Part shown: positions 35,555 through 48,690 of the stretch, one piece after another | Layout: each line of letters opens with the position of its first letter | Numbering within the stretch: the stretch's first letter is position 1 | DNA from: Gnetum montanum | Lineage: Eukaryota; Streptophyta; Gnetopsida; Gnetales; Gnetaceae | DNA: 64,000 nt | NCBI GenBank assembly: GCA_015680685.1 | Contig: MNCI01002977.1 | Location: 129,764 to 193,763, forward strand | Direction of reading: 5' to 3' | Translations under genes and position numbers: made by a program | Notes under the pieces: model-generated | The model's input: the letters and a program-made list of their open reading frames with translations, nothing else | Told to the model about the DNA's origin: nothing | Database searches by the model: none

Positions 35555-36789
35555 TTAAAGGTACATTTCTCTACTTAAATTAATTCTTCCAATCACCAAT
35601 TTATTTCAGTAAAAAAAAAAAGAATATTTGTGCAACTTCCAAGAACAAAAACAAACTAATGTAAAACATGTAGTGACTAGTTAATTTTGATGTTGTACAA
35701 ACCACTTTTTCAAAGCTACTTGGAGAGAGCATGCAATTTCTTATATTCTTTTATTTGGGTTGTTCATGACATCATCCATATGTAAACAACGGTATGTTAA
35801 GGGAAAAATTTATATTTTAAAATTTGGATTTATAATGTGAATTATGAATCATGATCATGCTTGCAAATAGTATCCTTTTATTAGTTTATAGTCAATAGCT
35901 TATCTTTTGGTTTTTAACCTAATATATTTTTAACATCATAAGTAACAAAACATAAAAACAAAGCACCTTGACTAATTTTAATCAACCTGCTATTTGGTTA
36001 GTGACTATTTGCTAACTACCTTTATTTACTCTAAGATATTCCTTATTTTCTTTAGATAAAGCACCTCTTCTATTATATATGTCAAAATTAACTCACTTTG
36101 ATTTTTCATAGCTTTTGCAAATAGTTTCAAGTCCACACTATCATGAATTGTCCAACCCTCACACTATATGAAGTAGCCCTTGGGTACATTTGTCATTTCT
36201 ATAGTTTTGGCATCTTAATAGTATGCAGTTCTTTACCATATTAATTTTATCATTATTATATCACCTCGTCATCATCATCTTAGCCTCGTCCCAATGAAAT
36301 TCCTAACTTTGAAGTTTTGGTATTTCATCGATTCATGGTTAGTCTTTTTTTTTTTTTTTTTGTGTTTTCATACTAATAGCCACAAATAACATCCCTCTCT
36401 TTTTTTCCATACTTGATTGTGATTTGTGAAGTTTATGCTTTATTGTCTAGGTAGGATCATGTTCATATACTTGTCACAATAATATATATGTGTGTGTGAT
36501 GTGAGCATTAATGCAAGTGCATACATGGGAGGCTCACTAACTATGGAGCTCATCTTTAGTACAATGCTTTAGGTATGAATGAGACTTATAATAGGTGGAT
36601 GCATGAAAGAATACAATAATTAATCACTAATAATTGAACCTTAATCCAATGGGGGCCATTAGCAAAGCTCTTGATGAAAAAAGTTTTGGCCTATGCCCAC
36701 AACACATCTATTACATTCTATGCACTAGGTTCTTAGCATTTATACAAGCCCAAAAACACAATTTTGCTATGAAACCAAACACATGTGCT

Positions 36790-36882
36790 AAGGTAAAAAG
36801 CACTTAGAAACCCAAAAAAAAGTTTTACCATGAANTTAAGGTAAAAAGCACTTAGAAACCCAAAAAAAAGTTTTACCATGAA
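36790..36882. repeat. 45-bp duplication around a single N
   Basis: AAGGTAAAAAGCACTTAG... occurs at 36790-36834 and 36838-36882, with an unresolved base at 36835. It may be an assembly join rather than biology. Confidence 0.8.
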
Positions 36883-37062
36883 ATCCACGTATGCATTAAG
36901 GGAAAAAGAAGGGGAAAGGTGTAAAACTTTTGAAAAAGAAAAATATGCCCAAACTTGTAATTGAAACAGCATTTCCGAGTGGCAGCTTTATGTGATTTCG
37001 TATGGATGGATATCAAACAGGTCCAAGTGACAGGCATTTCATATCAATCATATGCTAGGCAT

Positions 37063-37545
37063 TGCTCGATGATTCTGCAATTGTACTAGCGCATGCGGGT
37101 CCAAAAATAAAACGAGTGGTGCATTAATACCCCAATTAGACTGAAAAGGAGTTTCACTCGAGGATCTTGCAACTATAACGTGGACATGGGTCAAAAAAAA
37201 GCAAGAGTAAAAAAAACAAGAAAGCCGGTGGCGCATTAATACCCGATCAAAACCAAAAGGGACTTCTTCTCCAGATCCTTCAACTGTACCACTGTACGCA
37301 GGTCAAAAACACCGGTGATGCATTAATACCCCAACTAAAGCGGAAATGAGTTCTTCTCAATGATTCTGCAACTGTACCAGCATAGGTGGCTGAAAAGAAA
37401 ACGGTGGTGCATTAATACCCAGACCCTAAAGGAGTTTTTCTCAATGATCCTGCGACTAACCAGTGGCGGTGAAGCGCGTGGTGCCTTAATACCTCAATCA
37501 AGACCCAAAGGGAGTTCTTTTCTCTTCACGGGTTCTGATGCGCTG
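37063..37545. repeat. Five-unit tandem array (80-113 bp units)
   Basis: Units start near 37063, 37158, 37272, 37358 and 37440. Each has GAT(T/C)CTGCAACTGTACC-like sequence, then GGTGGTGCATTAATACCC, then AAAGGAGTT(C/T)TTCTC. Unit length varies, so it is an old or gene-converted array. Function unknown. Confidence 0.75.
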
Positions 37546-37557
37546 ACGTTTACGTCA
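37544..37557. promoter_or_regulatory. Palindromic TGACGT motif pair
   Basis: TGACGTTTACGTCA is two inverted TGACGT halves with a 2-bp spacer, with another CTGACGTG at 37570. TGACG is the core bound by TGA-type bZIP factors; use here is inferred and no gene is known downstream. Confidence 0.3.
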
Positions 37558-37829
37558 TGAATCACTGACTGACGTGTTGCAAACATTATCGCTGTTGACA
37601 CGTTCAGTCTAGAAATTAAAGTTTTCAATTTTGTCTTGTTGTCCTTTACAGGCTCATGGCCCCATTCCAGTGGATCTGCTCTGATCATGTTATAATTCTA
37701 CGTTATCGGTATGACCGTTGACGCATGGAAATTTGCTCAAGATTCAAAGTCACCCCACGAGAAAATTGAAGAGGAAAAATCTCCTTAATTTATGGATCCT
37801 AATATTATTGGAGATAACAGTAAATGATA

Positions 37830-38485
37830 TGTTAACACTTCCCATGCTCTCATGCGGCCATGATTATCAACGTCTCTATTTATCCATGCTCTCATGCGGC
37901 CATGATTATCAACGTCTCTATTTATCTCTCTCAATAACCACTATAAAAATCATGCAAATGATGGTGACAATTTCGTCTTTTGCTATCCTTTCTTTTCTTG
38001 TACTCTATCTCTCTTTTTCTTTTGTCTATGACAGTGCAACCCACGCAAGTTTTTTTTGAGCCAGCACCTTATCTCCATGGTGCAAACATGGGTGGACAAT
38101 TTTTCTCTCTACGATGTTGCACAAAAGATGGCAGACAATGGCAGGCTTTGAGTGACCATGGTTACTGCCCCATGCAGACTATAGCAAGCAATCTCTCTTT
38201 TTCTCTTTTCTCCTCCTCCTCACTCCCTCTTCCTCTCTACAAAGACAGTGTTCCAGGCAACGCACATGGTTGGTGGAACGATGAGACCAGCTTTAGTTAC
38301 TCATTGTATTCAAGACAATTATTTAATTTAAATTCCAAGTTTTCTTTTCTTAGTTTATTATTTGCAAAAGGTTATCTAGCACTCTTCAGTTGAGACTATA
38401 CCCATACGAGAGGCATTCTAGGCAATAGTCTCCTACAACAAGTTTTCTTTCCCGGTGTTGATGTGACCAAAATTTATGCATAACA
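37830..38485 (+). mobile_element. Element F 5' LTR (about 656 bp, internally deleted)
   Basis: Aligns with both ends of the 3' LTR (CTTCCCATGCTCTCATG.. at the start, GACCAAAATTTATGCA at the end) but lacks about 650 bp present there. It holds a perfect 42-bp tandem duplication (37842-37883 and 37884-37925). Exact start uncertain by about 10 bp. Confidence 0.7.
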
Positions 38486-39116
38486 TCTTTTTGGCATTTC
38501 AAGGAGGGCCTTTCTCCCCCCCTTTTGTTTATCAGCTTTTCTTGCCATTTTTCTAACCATTACTATCCCATTTTCTAAAATATCTAATTTTTCTAATTTT
38601 TTGTCCTTTTCCAACCTATATTCTATTTTATTGCCTAAAAATTTCATTTTCTTTATTTCAAACGTGTTTTCAACCATTACCTTGAAAAATCTTTTTAAAG
38701 AATTTTCAAGTCCTTTATTTCTTATTCTCAAAAACTTTTGGGTCTCATCACACTTTTTCTAATTTGTTTTTGTTATTTTTTTTTAATCCTTGTTTATAGT
38801 CCCATTTTTGACTTTGTGTTTTGGCGATATTTACCTTAGTCATGGGTTAGGTAAGGTGGTTTTATTTCATTATGCAATTTTAAGTTTATTTTCTTAAAAT
38901 TTTGCATTTTACTATTTTCCTTTTAATGCTATATGTATTGCAATTTTATACATTTTTTTTCTTTTTTTAAAAAATAAAATATATATCTTTTTTTTAAAAA
39001 AAATATAGCATATTTTAGTATTTTTTTACCCAAAAAAATTATTATTTCAATATTTTCTTTTCTTTTACCCAATTTTATGGTTTTATTTTAATAATTATAT
39101 TTTATAGTTTTGTTTT
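38486..39116 (+). other. Element F leader between LTR and gag
   Basis: Very T-rich non-coding leader. The primer-binding site should lie at its start but I do not recognise a tRNA match. An 85-codon antisense frame (38474-38731) is Lys-rich because the plus strand is T-rich; I do not call it a gene. Confidence 0.5.
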
Positions 39117-41564
39117 ATGAGTGAACTCCTCTCTGCTTCTAACCAACCAATTACATGTCTCTTTGCATTAAGGAAACAACAAACCTCACGTTTTTCAAGT
39201 TTTATTCCTAGGAGAACTCAAACTAGGATGGCAGCTAATCAACCCCCAGCTTCCTTAGTTAGTAACCCCTTCAACTTCACTAACTATCACAATATCCCAA
39301 AATCACTTTAAAATATAAATTTGTTTTTTGATCCCATAAACACTACTAGCAATGCCCACTAGCATATACAATGTTTTGAAACCTTACTAGGCATCCACAA
39401 CATTGTTCAAAACAATGTGGCATGTAGCGTATTTGTGACAACCTTCAAAACCAAAGCAACCCAATGGTTTCTGATGCCCCCTAATGTCTCTATTAACTCA
39501 TGGCAGAAGTTCAAAAATAAGTTTTTAACTCAGTTTGCCAAATTCACAAGCCCTACCATAGCATCTAGCAACTTCACCAACTTAACAAAGCTACCTAGGA
39601 AAAATGTTAAGGATTACAATCTAAGATTTCTTCACTAGCTTGCCCTTGTGCCAAGTGAGATGCGCCCACAACCCGATGGTATTCTCAACTTTTACCTCTC
39701 TACCATCAACCCATTCTTCGCCTATGCCATCAAATCAAACCCTAACATAACAGAAATATAGGGAGCAATGACTAAAGCCATGAAGCTAGAACAAATTACC
39801 CTTATGAACAACATTCAAACTTAGTTTGGTATGATGAGCATTAGTAATTTCATGCAATCTAACCCTCTACCTCTACCAACTTTCCCAATGGCCAATACTA
39901 TGTTCCAAACTCTCGTTCCTCTTCAAATGAGTCAACCTAAAAATAGCTATTTTCAATCTAACACTGGTTTGAATGAGGATAAATCAAAGGCCTTAATTCA
40001 GTCCATCATAAACCCAAACAAGGTACCTAATCCTATTGAACCCATGACTCAAGCTCAAGATCAAATGACCCAGATATTAACTTTGCTTCAAAAACTTTCA
40101 AACAAAGTAGTTGAATTAAAGAGAAATAACAACAAGCATCCTATACAACCTGAAAAGCCTAGTGCATCAGTCAATGATGCTCATTGTTGCCTCCATAACA
40201 CTAGGCAACATTCTGAGAAGACTTGTCCCTAATTTTTAGCATTATATGACGACAACACCCAAGGTCAAAAAAATGGAAAACCTCCTATTATGGTCCTTAA
40301 TGTACCTCATACAACAGAAAACGAAGAGGTTTCCTCATTGAAGCAAGTTATGGTAAGCAACCCCAACCCACATAACGCTCGCTACCGTAAACTTAGTGAC
40401 ATCATGAACAACACACAATAACAAACTAGGAATCGCCCTTACACTCCTCTAAACAAAAGAGCTCCTAGTTAAAGTAACACAAATACTCAAACCAAGTCAT
40501 CCCAAACAAATGCTCCACAACGATCAAAGCCACCTTCTATACTTAGAAGAACTCCACATCAACAAGAAGCTAAAGATGAACATAAGACTTTTGATCTAGT
40601 TGAGGATTTGAAGAAAATTAAATCTAACATCTCAATGTATGACCTTTTACAATTTAACGAAATGAAAGAGGTGGTTCAAGAGATAGTTCATAGACTAGAA
40701 ACCAATAATGAAAAATCCCCAACCCCCAAAAGGCAAGTTCACTTCATTAAAAGTCCTAACACATTATTAGTACAAAAGGTAAATAATTCCATGATGAGTA
40801 AGAAAGAGTAACCTCCTTTCCTAACAACTCTAATTATTAAAGGAAAGAATGTCAACAATTGTTTGATGGATTCTGAAGCAACTGTTAGTGTCATGCTACT
40901 TGATGTATGTAAGGTTTTAGGAGCACAAATGATACCACAAACGAAAAATGTGATTCAACTCGATGGGTCCAACATACCTGTAGTAGGGTCATTGAAAGGA
41001 GTGAAAGTGCAACTTAAACAATACATGACACTCACATGTTACATAGATATCCTGGTAGTTGACATGTCACCTACCTATGATGTGCTCCTATCTAGAACTT
41101 TTGGAGCCAAGTTTGGGGGCTTCTTTAGGTCAGATTTCTCAAAGCTATTAATCCTTATCAAATGAAAATTTGAATACATGACTATACCTTGAGAACCCTT
41201 CTACAAACAAGTAGTTATAGCCTTGGATCAACAAAATCAATCTTTGGAAGATCAAAACACTAATCTTTATGTTGGGGTTATTGAGGTTGAGCATAGCAAA
41301 CACGTTGTAAATAACTATGTGAGTGGAACTACAAAAAAACTTTGTCTCTCATGCAGATCCCACCCAATCCTACCAAAGTTCTAGAGAAGGTGAAGAAATT
41401 TATGGATACACCTTGCCTTATCAACAACACGATGGATTTTGTCTAAGTAATCCACCACCTTTATGGGAAGATAAAGATATAAATAAGACCCTACCTCTTA
41501 AAACAATTGAAGGTGTGCTAAATTTTAATGACACATCCATGGAACATTCTCCTAGAAAGGCTAT
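39117..41564 (+). pseudogene. gag: Element F gag and protease, decayed
   Basis: Starts at ATG 39117, with a second candidate at 39228 (MAANQPPASL). The capsid region has TQWFLMPPNVSINSWQKFK and the following FLTQFAKF stretch typical of Ty3 Gag. A CX2HX4HX4C zinc-knuckle-like motif (CCLHNTRQHSEKTC) lies near 40183-40224. A Gln/Pro-rich linker leads to the aspartic protease, where DSG has become DSE (Asp codon 40869-40871). The frame then runs 400 bp into a region without reverse-transcriptase motifs, up to the element C insertion. Stops are scattered. The Gag is unrelated by eye to that of A-E. Confidence 0.75.
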
Positions 41565-42400
41565 TGATGAGTTGCGATATTAGACCCCCAATATCAGGTA
41601 CGTGATATCGAAGATGCGAAAGCGATATCAAACATGAAATATTGGAGCTTGTCTTATCACCTATAAATAAGAGATGAGGGAACTTGATTTCACAGTTAGT
41701 TTTCTTAGTCCCTTAGTCGAACTCTTGTAGTTTTAACTTTCCAGAGTTAGAATTATTTCTGAGTGTCCGTAGTAGGAGTCATAAAGTGAATGGATCTTTA
41801 TTTGAGCATTGTGTACCTAAGCACACCTTGTGTCCAGAAATAAAGACGAACTTTGTGATAAACCTTGCAACGTTTAGAATAGCTTAATTATTTCATTTAA
41901 ATGTTATTTACTATTACTCGCTACTCTCATTAGTTAATTAATGTTATCTTATTGAATTGTTAATTATGAACAAGTAAGCACACTTAGTACGATGACTTTG
42001 AGCATATGTGGAACACTTGGTAACCCAGTAATGACTAGCATTTGGTAATCCTAGTAGTGTTACACTCGTTCCGGATGTGTACGGAGAGTGGGAATGGATG
42101 CTAGTGTTAGGACAAGTTAGAGCATAGTTGATTAGTTAAATTAAATTAGTTACTTGATTATTTCATTTCTCCATTCTAAGCACCAGGAACATAAAACATA
42201 CAAAAACATAAAAATCACATACATCAAGTTTACTTAACCATACTATTATGCCATACAAGTAAGCTTGGGAAGACAATGATTGCCTAACCCATCCTTGTTC
42301 TATGGAGGTGCATAAGCATGTAGTCCTTGAAGTTCAACCAGATCATGCATGAATGCTCATATTCGTATGGTTGAGCATAGCGGTACCTCGCCACTCATCA
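41565..42400 (+). mobile_element. Element C 5' LTR (836 bp)
   Basis: TGATGAGTTGCGATATTAG to CGCCACTCATCA. TATAAATA at 41662-41669, preceded by a cassette of GATATC / AATATC motifs (about 41575-41650). Confidence 0.9.
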
Positions 42401-42418
42401 TTGGTGCCATTGCTGAGG
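42401..42418 (+). promoter_or_regulatory. Primer-binding site, element C
   Basis: TTGGTGCCATTGCTGAGG directly after the LTR, same position and type as in A, B, D and E. Confidence 0.8.
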
Positions 42419-42539
42419 ACTTTGTTGTTTTTGTGCTAATTAAAATTTAGGAATCCTCCCATCATTGGAAGGAACCCTTAGGGTTAGTGACCCCACAATC
42501 ATTGAAAAGAGAAGAGTATTGCACACTGAATAATTAATC

Positions 42540-45170
42540 ATGTCTCCTTCTTTTTAGGAAAGTTCTTCACCACCTAGGTTCGACACAGTGAACAATCAAA
42601 GGCCGAGTGTATAGGATAATCTGCCAATACCCCAACAGTTTCACTTAGTATACATTCATCCTAATGATTATGTATCAAATTTTACCTTTATCCTCCACTA
42701 GGATGAACAACTATGTTGGTGAAATTTAGAAGGTAACATAGTGTTACCTCCTGATCGTTCAATTCCAAGCATGCTTCTTCGTGCTCTCATACAAATTGGT
42801 ATGCATCACTTATAATTGAAGTACATTGTTCATGAACAAGATTTGAGAGATTATCGATCCACGAAGGCACAACATTAGAAGAACCTGCAATAGGAAAGAC
42901 ATTCAAAATCTATGAAGGGGAAGTGGTCTTAGGACATCTCGTATGTCCTAAGTGAAAATGAGGGTGGTGAACCTACCTTAAGAGGTTTTCCACAAAATTA
43001 TGTTCCTCTCGTTGACTTTGATCAAGAGGTTGTGTATTAGAATCTTCACTCAACTATCCATAACCTAGATTCTGGTACCGACAAACACAAAGGGTCCAAA
43101 AAAACAACACGAACGCATGACAAAGATGGACATTCTAATCATAATCGTAACCGAGGCTATGACCATCAAAGAGAAGGTAGCAAGCACCATCATGATGCCA
43201 GTCCTCCTTCCTCTTCACCTTCATCATCTCCTTCCTCCTCTCCTTTAGGATTTGAATGTAGTCGCAAGGGAAAGGACCCTGAGGATAATAGTAAGTGAAA
43301 TAGGGATCATAGACAAAATAGTCAAGAAAGGGGATGAGGGCATTCTAGAGAAACATACCATGAAAGAAGGGAGAGTAAGGAACAACATAGGCATCAAAAA
43401 TTCCATAAAAAATACAATCACGATGAAACCCTACTTGCTACCTAAAGTATTCTAGATATAACCGAGGTTGTTAGGATCCCAACAAGGCACCAAAAGGACA
43501 CTAGGATCAAAAGATTAGACATGACCAATATCCCATGATTTGAAGGGGCATACAATGCTAATCCTCAAAGTCATCTACAAGCATTCTATGATGCATGTGC
43601 CTTGCAAAATATAGAAAATGAGTGGCAAAAACTAAAGTTGTTTCCATGGACATTGGTCAAGGAAGCAAAAAGCTGGTACCAGTCCTTAGAATCGAAATCC
43701 ATTCGTCGATGGAGTACCATGTTAGAGTTATTCAATAATAAGTATCAAACGTATTCCCGAGTGTCCAACCTATGTAAGCAAATCCAAGAATGAAAACAAG
43801 GAGGACACGAACCTTTGGATGTTGCCATGGGTTGATATTATGCATTATTACATCTTTGCCTTGGCCATGGTTACTCATAGAGGGAACAACTACGCCATCT
43901 CATAGATGGGCTTAGGTATGAAATGTGAAGAACCCTTGGGACTTATGCCCAAGGACGACTATCCAAGCTTAGAGCCCATCAAGTACAAAGATTATTGAAG
44001 CAAGTTGCCAAAGAAGAAGGTGAGTTAAGGAAAAGAGAAAGCGCAGAGGAATATAATGGAGATCCTTCCCTTCGAAAGAAGGAAGTTAGATTTTGAGAAG
44101 ATGAAGAAGAGTTGCCACTTGAAGAGATGGTGAATAGGAAAACTTTGCCCATTCAGAAATTTACATTAGAAGTATCAACAAAGGTAGATCAAATGTGGAA
44201 CTCCCTAGATGATAAATTTTAAATCGTTCTAAAAATAGTAAAGGAGTCTAGAGAGCAAAGTAGTGATCAGGAGAGAAGGAAAAAGAGAGAAGCTGAATAT
44301 GCACGTAACAAGGATAAGGGAAAAGTTTCCATCATTGAAGAGGCTGTGGATTTAGACATAGATAATGATAGTGGATGTGAGATATGCCAATATGATCATC
44401 CTAAGAAATGTTTCCCAGTAGTGTCACATCTATAAAAGTCTAGGGTGTATGCACTAAACCCATAATTAAACAGATGACAAACACCCTGAAGGTTACCTTA
44501 TCCTCAAGGTAACCCAAGGTAGTTCCACCAACCCTTGACGTATTATCCAAGTGGAGCTCCATCACAATCAAATGAATAGTATCAATAGTGGAAACACCCA
44601 CAATCATGGGGAATGCCACCACCACATCAATAGTACCCTTACTATTAACTTGACCCATCCGAATACTACGTGTAGCAACTGATCTCTCCACATGACTCCA
44701 CTAGTTACATCACCCCTTAGCCTCACTACCAAACCCATGAGTACTATAGAACTCCTTCTTCTAAGGGAGATGTTCCACAAATGTACTATCCTTCTCATCT
44801 AGCTGCACCTCTTCCACCCTTATCTCCATTACCACCTACTCCAACTATGCAAGGTGATCTCCCTGCCCAACCATAGCAACGTAACGCTACAAAGCCTATC
44901 AACCATCAACCTACTATTGGTTCAGATAACCACACAAAAAAGAGACCTTTCTTTAGAACCAATAGTCCAACCAAGTACTTACAACTACAAGCAACTAATT
45001 CTCCAAAGGTCTAACCATCATTCAAATCTTCAGAGCTTCCTTCGAACTAAAGACTGCACTCAACGCACATGGTCATGTTAACTCATGTCATTACCGAATG
45101 AATTAAAGTTGGCCATCTTCCTAGGAAATTTTTTGATCCTATAAGCCCTCTTATTTATTTACAAATCATG
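42540..45170 (+). pseudogene. gag: Element C gag, decayed
   Basis: ATG 42540 (MSPSF, then a stop) aligns with the gag start of E. The N-terminal domain has the HPNDY..NFTFILH-like block. The capsid-like block at 43602-43793 (NEWQKLKLFPWTLVKEAKSW) is intact. A compact CX2CX3HX3C motif, CEICQYDHPKKC, lies at 44376-44411. Later sequence is Pro/Gln-rich. Multiple stops and frameshifts. Confidence 0.75.
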
Positions 45171-48100
45171 GGAAATGAGCCTTGCAAAGTTCTTTTGGAT
45201 TTAGATTCTAGTATTAACTTAATCTCGCAGGAAATGTACAAAGCCTAGAACCTACCTCCACTAAAAAAGAGTAGCATTTGTTTAGAGTTGGTTGACTAGT
45301 CCATCACTATCCCATTAGGAATAGTTGAGGACATTGTCACCACTATTTGTGGGTGGTCATGTTTAGCCAATTTCCTAGTGATTCAAGTCAACAACTGTAA
45401 GGGGGACTTCCCAATCATTATGGGAAGAGCATGGCTAAGCACAATTGATGCACGCCTAGGAATACCTGATCTTTCCCTAGAAATATCAAAGGAAAATATG
45501 TTCAAAAAGATTAAGAAGAAGAAAGTTCCATGCATCACATACAGTGACATAGGGTGTAATTGCATGCAGAAGTCCTGGTTCGTACAACGTTTAACATTTC
45601 TTGCATGCAACCAGTGTGCACAAATAACTAACATACAAAGATTCCTATATGCAGCAACCACAAGATAGGAAGGCACCCAATGGCTGATAGTTGACCAAGA
45701 GAGCAATTCAATTATATGCATGGAACCAACTAAGAGCTTGAATTGCACCTACATTGATAGCATAGATACATTAGAGCAAGTCCACCCCCAACTTCTAAGT
45801 ACTGATACCGAAAATACCAACTGGAGGAAGTTGGAAATCCCTAACGAGTTTAAGCAAGAGCCCCTTGAGTTAAAACTGTTGCCCATCGGTATGGAGTACA
45901 CATTCCTCAAGAATGGAAAATTGGTAATCATTAACACTAAGCTCGCTCCCCAACAAAAAGAAAGACTGCTAAGGATGGTAAAAAAATGGTCAAAAGCCTT
46001 TGCTTGGTCATATCCCAAATTAACCAGAATAGATCCTAGGATATGCCAACATAGAATTTATACTAACCCCTCCATGAAGCCTCGAAGACAATTGCAAAGG
46101 CAACTGAACCCAAAGCTTAAGCAAGTCATTAAGGAAGAAATTGAACAACTTCTAAAAGCTAGGCTCATCTACCCCATTGCTAATAGTGAATGGGTTAGTC
46201 CATTAGTCATTGAACATAGAAATGAAGTCAAATGGAGGCTGTGTATAGACTTTAGGCTGCTAAACATGGCAACATTTAAAGACTATTTCCCATTGTCATT
46301 TGTCGACCACGTCTTAGATACCATTGTAGGGCATTACTACTATAATTTTCTAGATGGTTACAGTGGATAAAATCAAATTCAAATAGCACCAAAAGACCAA
46401 GCCAAGACTACATTCATGAGTCCTTGGGGGATATTCGCATATAGACAGATGTCGTTTGGCTTGTGCAATGCCCCAGTAATATTTCAACATCTGGTTCTAA
46501 GTATATTTTAGTAGCAAATAGGGAATGGTGTGGAGGTATTTATGAACGATTTCTTCACTTACGAAGTAGAATTTGAACAAGCATTGGACTGATTAGAGCA
46601 AGTACTGAAACGATGTGTTGAAATCAAATTAAGGCTCAATTGGCAAAAAAGCCATTTAATGGTCCAAGAAGGCATTGTATTAGGGTACAAGATTTCACAA
46701 ACAAGGATAGAGGTAGATCCTAAAAAGATTAAAGTCATCCAAGGAATTACTTGTTAACTTGAAACTGTAAAAGACATCTAATCATTCCTTGGACATATTG
46801 GCTATTGTAGATGCTTCATATAGAACTTTTCGAAGATTACAAAATCATTGGTAGAATTAACAAAAAAGGATGTACCCTTTCAATGGATTAGGGAATGTGA
46901 GCTAGCTTTCCAAACCTTAAAATAGAAGCTCATGGAAACACCAATTCTACAAGCTCCTGACTAGTCCAAACCATTCCACATAATGACTAACACATCCAAC
47001 TTTGCCTTAGGAGCTGTATTTACACAGTTAGATGATAAAAAATTCCCCTATTACATTCACTATGCAAGTCGAAGTATTGCTGGTGTACAACTTAACTACA
47101 CCACAATAGAAAAAGAATTAATGGTTGTGGTGTTTACACTAGAAGAATTTAGGAACTATGTATTGGGCTATAAGATATTTGTACACACAGATCATAGTGC
47201 AATATGGTTCCTAATGAATAAACCAATGGTGAGCCTTCACATCCTACGATGGCTTGTGATCTTACAAGAGTTCGATCTTACAATGATCGATCGTAAAGGC
47301 ACTGAGAATGTTGTCATTGATCATTTATCTCAGTTATGATGGGATAACAAAGAGGATGAATATCCAATTTCTGACTGTTTCCCTGATAAACTCCTCTTTG
47401 CAGGAGTGATAAATAATCACTTACCCATCACTAAAAATTGGTATAGTAGCATTCTCACTTACCTGGTTACACAAGAAATGCCACAAGGGTTAGTTATTAA
47501 AAAGAAACAACAGTTTCTTCATCGAGCCAACTATTTCATGGAAATGAATGAACACCTTTATAAGGTATGTCCTGATGGCTTGGTTTGATGGTGTGTTCCC
47601 AATGTAGATCAATTGCAAGTTCTGCAAGATGCTCATGAGGGCAGGGTCATTACGCTGGGAGACGAATAGCCATTAAAATCTTTCTCGTAGGATATTATTG
47701 GTCTACATTGCTTTAAGACACTCATCATTTCATCCAATCTTGTGATCACTATCAATGTGATGGGGGAATGACTACTAGAATGGAGGGTTGACAACAATGG
47801 ATTCAACCTTTAGAACCCTTCAACATATGGGGTATTGATTTTATGGGGCCTATTACACCGATGTCCAATGAAAAAGCATACATTGTTGTTGCTGTTGATT
47901 ATTTTACAGAGTGGGCAGAAGCAGCTGCTATTATGGATTGTACATCATTTATTACTACACGATTTTTTGAACAATAAATCATAAACAAGTTTGGCATGCC
48001 TTGTGCACTTATTTCTGACAATGGTACACATTTTATAGGAGCGACTTTTCGAAAGAGTTGAACATAAGTTGACTACACCATACCATTCTCAAGAGAATGG

Positions 48101-48690
48101 TCAAGCTAAAGTCACTAATAGGGAGATCAAAAAAATATTGACACAGACCATTAGTAAATATAGGCGAGATTGGAGCACCAAATTGAATGATGCCCTTTAG
48201 GCATACCACTCCATATGAAAACTTCCTATAGGCTACTCTCCCTATGAGTTAGTGTACGGTAAACTTTCAACACTTCCTATCCAAGATAAGCTTCATACAC
48301 TATCTATAGCATGTGACCTCAACCTTGACCTCAATCTAGCATAAAAAGAATAGTTGATGAACCTTGACTTGCTAGATGAAAATCAATTAGCTTCCTTGTC
48401 ATCCAACGAACTGCACAAGGCCTTCAACAAGCAACGTCATGACCTAAGGATTAGGAAAGTCAAATACCAACCAGGAGATAAGGTTTTGTATTGGAATCCC
48501 ACACATGTGCCATAATGAACTAAATTTCAAACATTGTAGGAAGGACTTTATATTATTCATGAAACTTTCCCCTCAGGGGCCATGATGATCTAGAAACTGA
48601 ATAGCCCAAATAAGAAATTATTGGTTAACATTCAGCAAACCAATCCTTTCCATGAGCCTACAACAGCTAGTACTAATACTACCTCTATTA
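45171..48690 (+). pseudogene. pol: Element C pol (protease, RT, RNase H, integrase), decayed
   Basis: Protease: DSG changed to DLD at about 45198-45206. Reverse transcriptase: longest clean stretch 45720-46370; the FMDD box reads FMND (46539-46550). RNase H: 46983-47339, including TDHSAIWFL. Integrase: zinc-binding region near 47600-47760 with a frameshift; core keeps WGIDF and SDNGTHF, but the catalytic Glu is Lys (48108-48110); a small deletion lies near 48055. The C-terminal region (KQRHDLRIRKVKYQPGDKV) follows at 48430-48490. Not functional. Confidence 0.85.

Larger units (their letters stand above)
34484..37062. other. Non-coding interval upstream of the receptor gene
   Basis: No gene recognised. 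34560-34745 is less AT-rich and may hold upstream promoter sequence; it repeats CTGTCCCC(T)TTAATGCA twice (about 34636 and 34677). The rest is AT-rich with short repeats (35467-35554, 36790-36882), a T17 run near 36345 and a short TG run near 36489. Confidence 0.5.

Noticed and set aside
38474-38731. 85-codon minus-strand frame, Lys-rich
   Set aside because: Lies opposite a T-rich leader of element F; composition alone explains it.
43190-43260. Ser/His/Arg-rich coding stretches as a host SR-type splicing factor
   Set aside because: They occur at the same place in the gag of A, C, D and E, so they are the charged Gag linker.
45383-45748. 121-codon minus-strand frame
   Set aside because: Antisense to the protease-RT region of element C, which is clearly coding on the plus strand.
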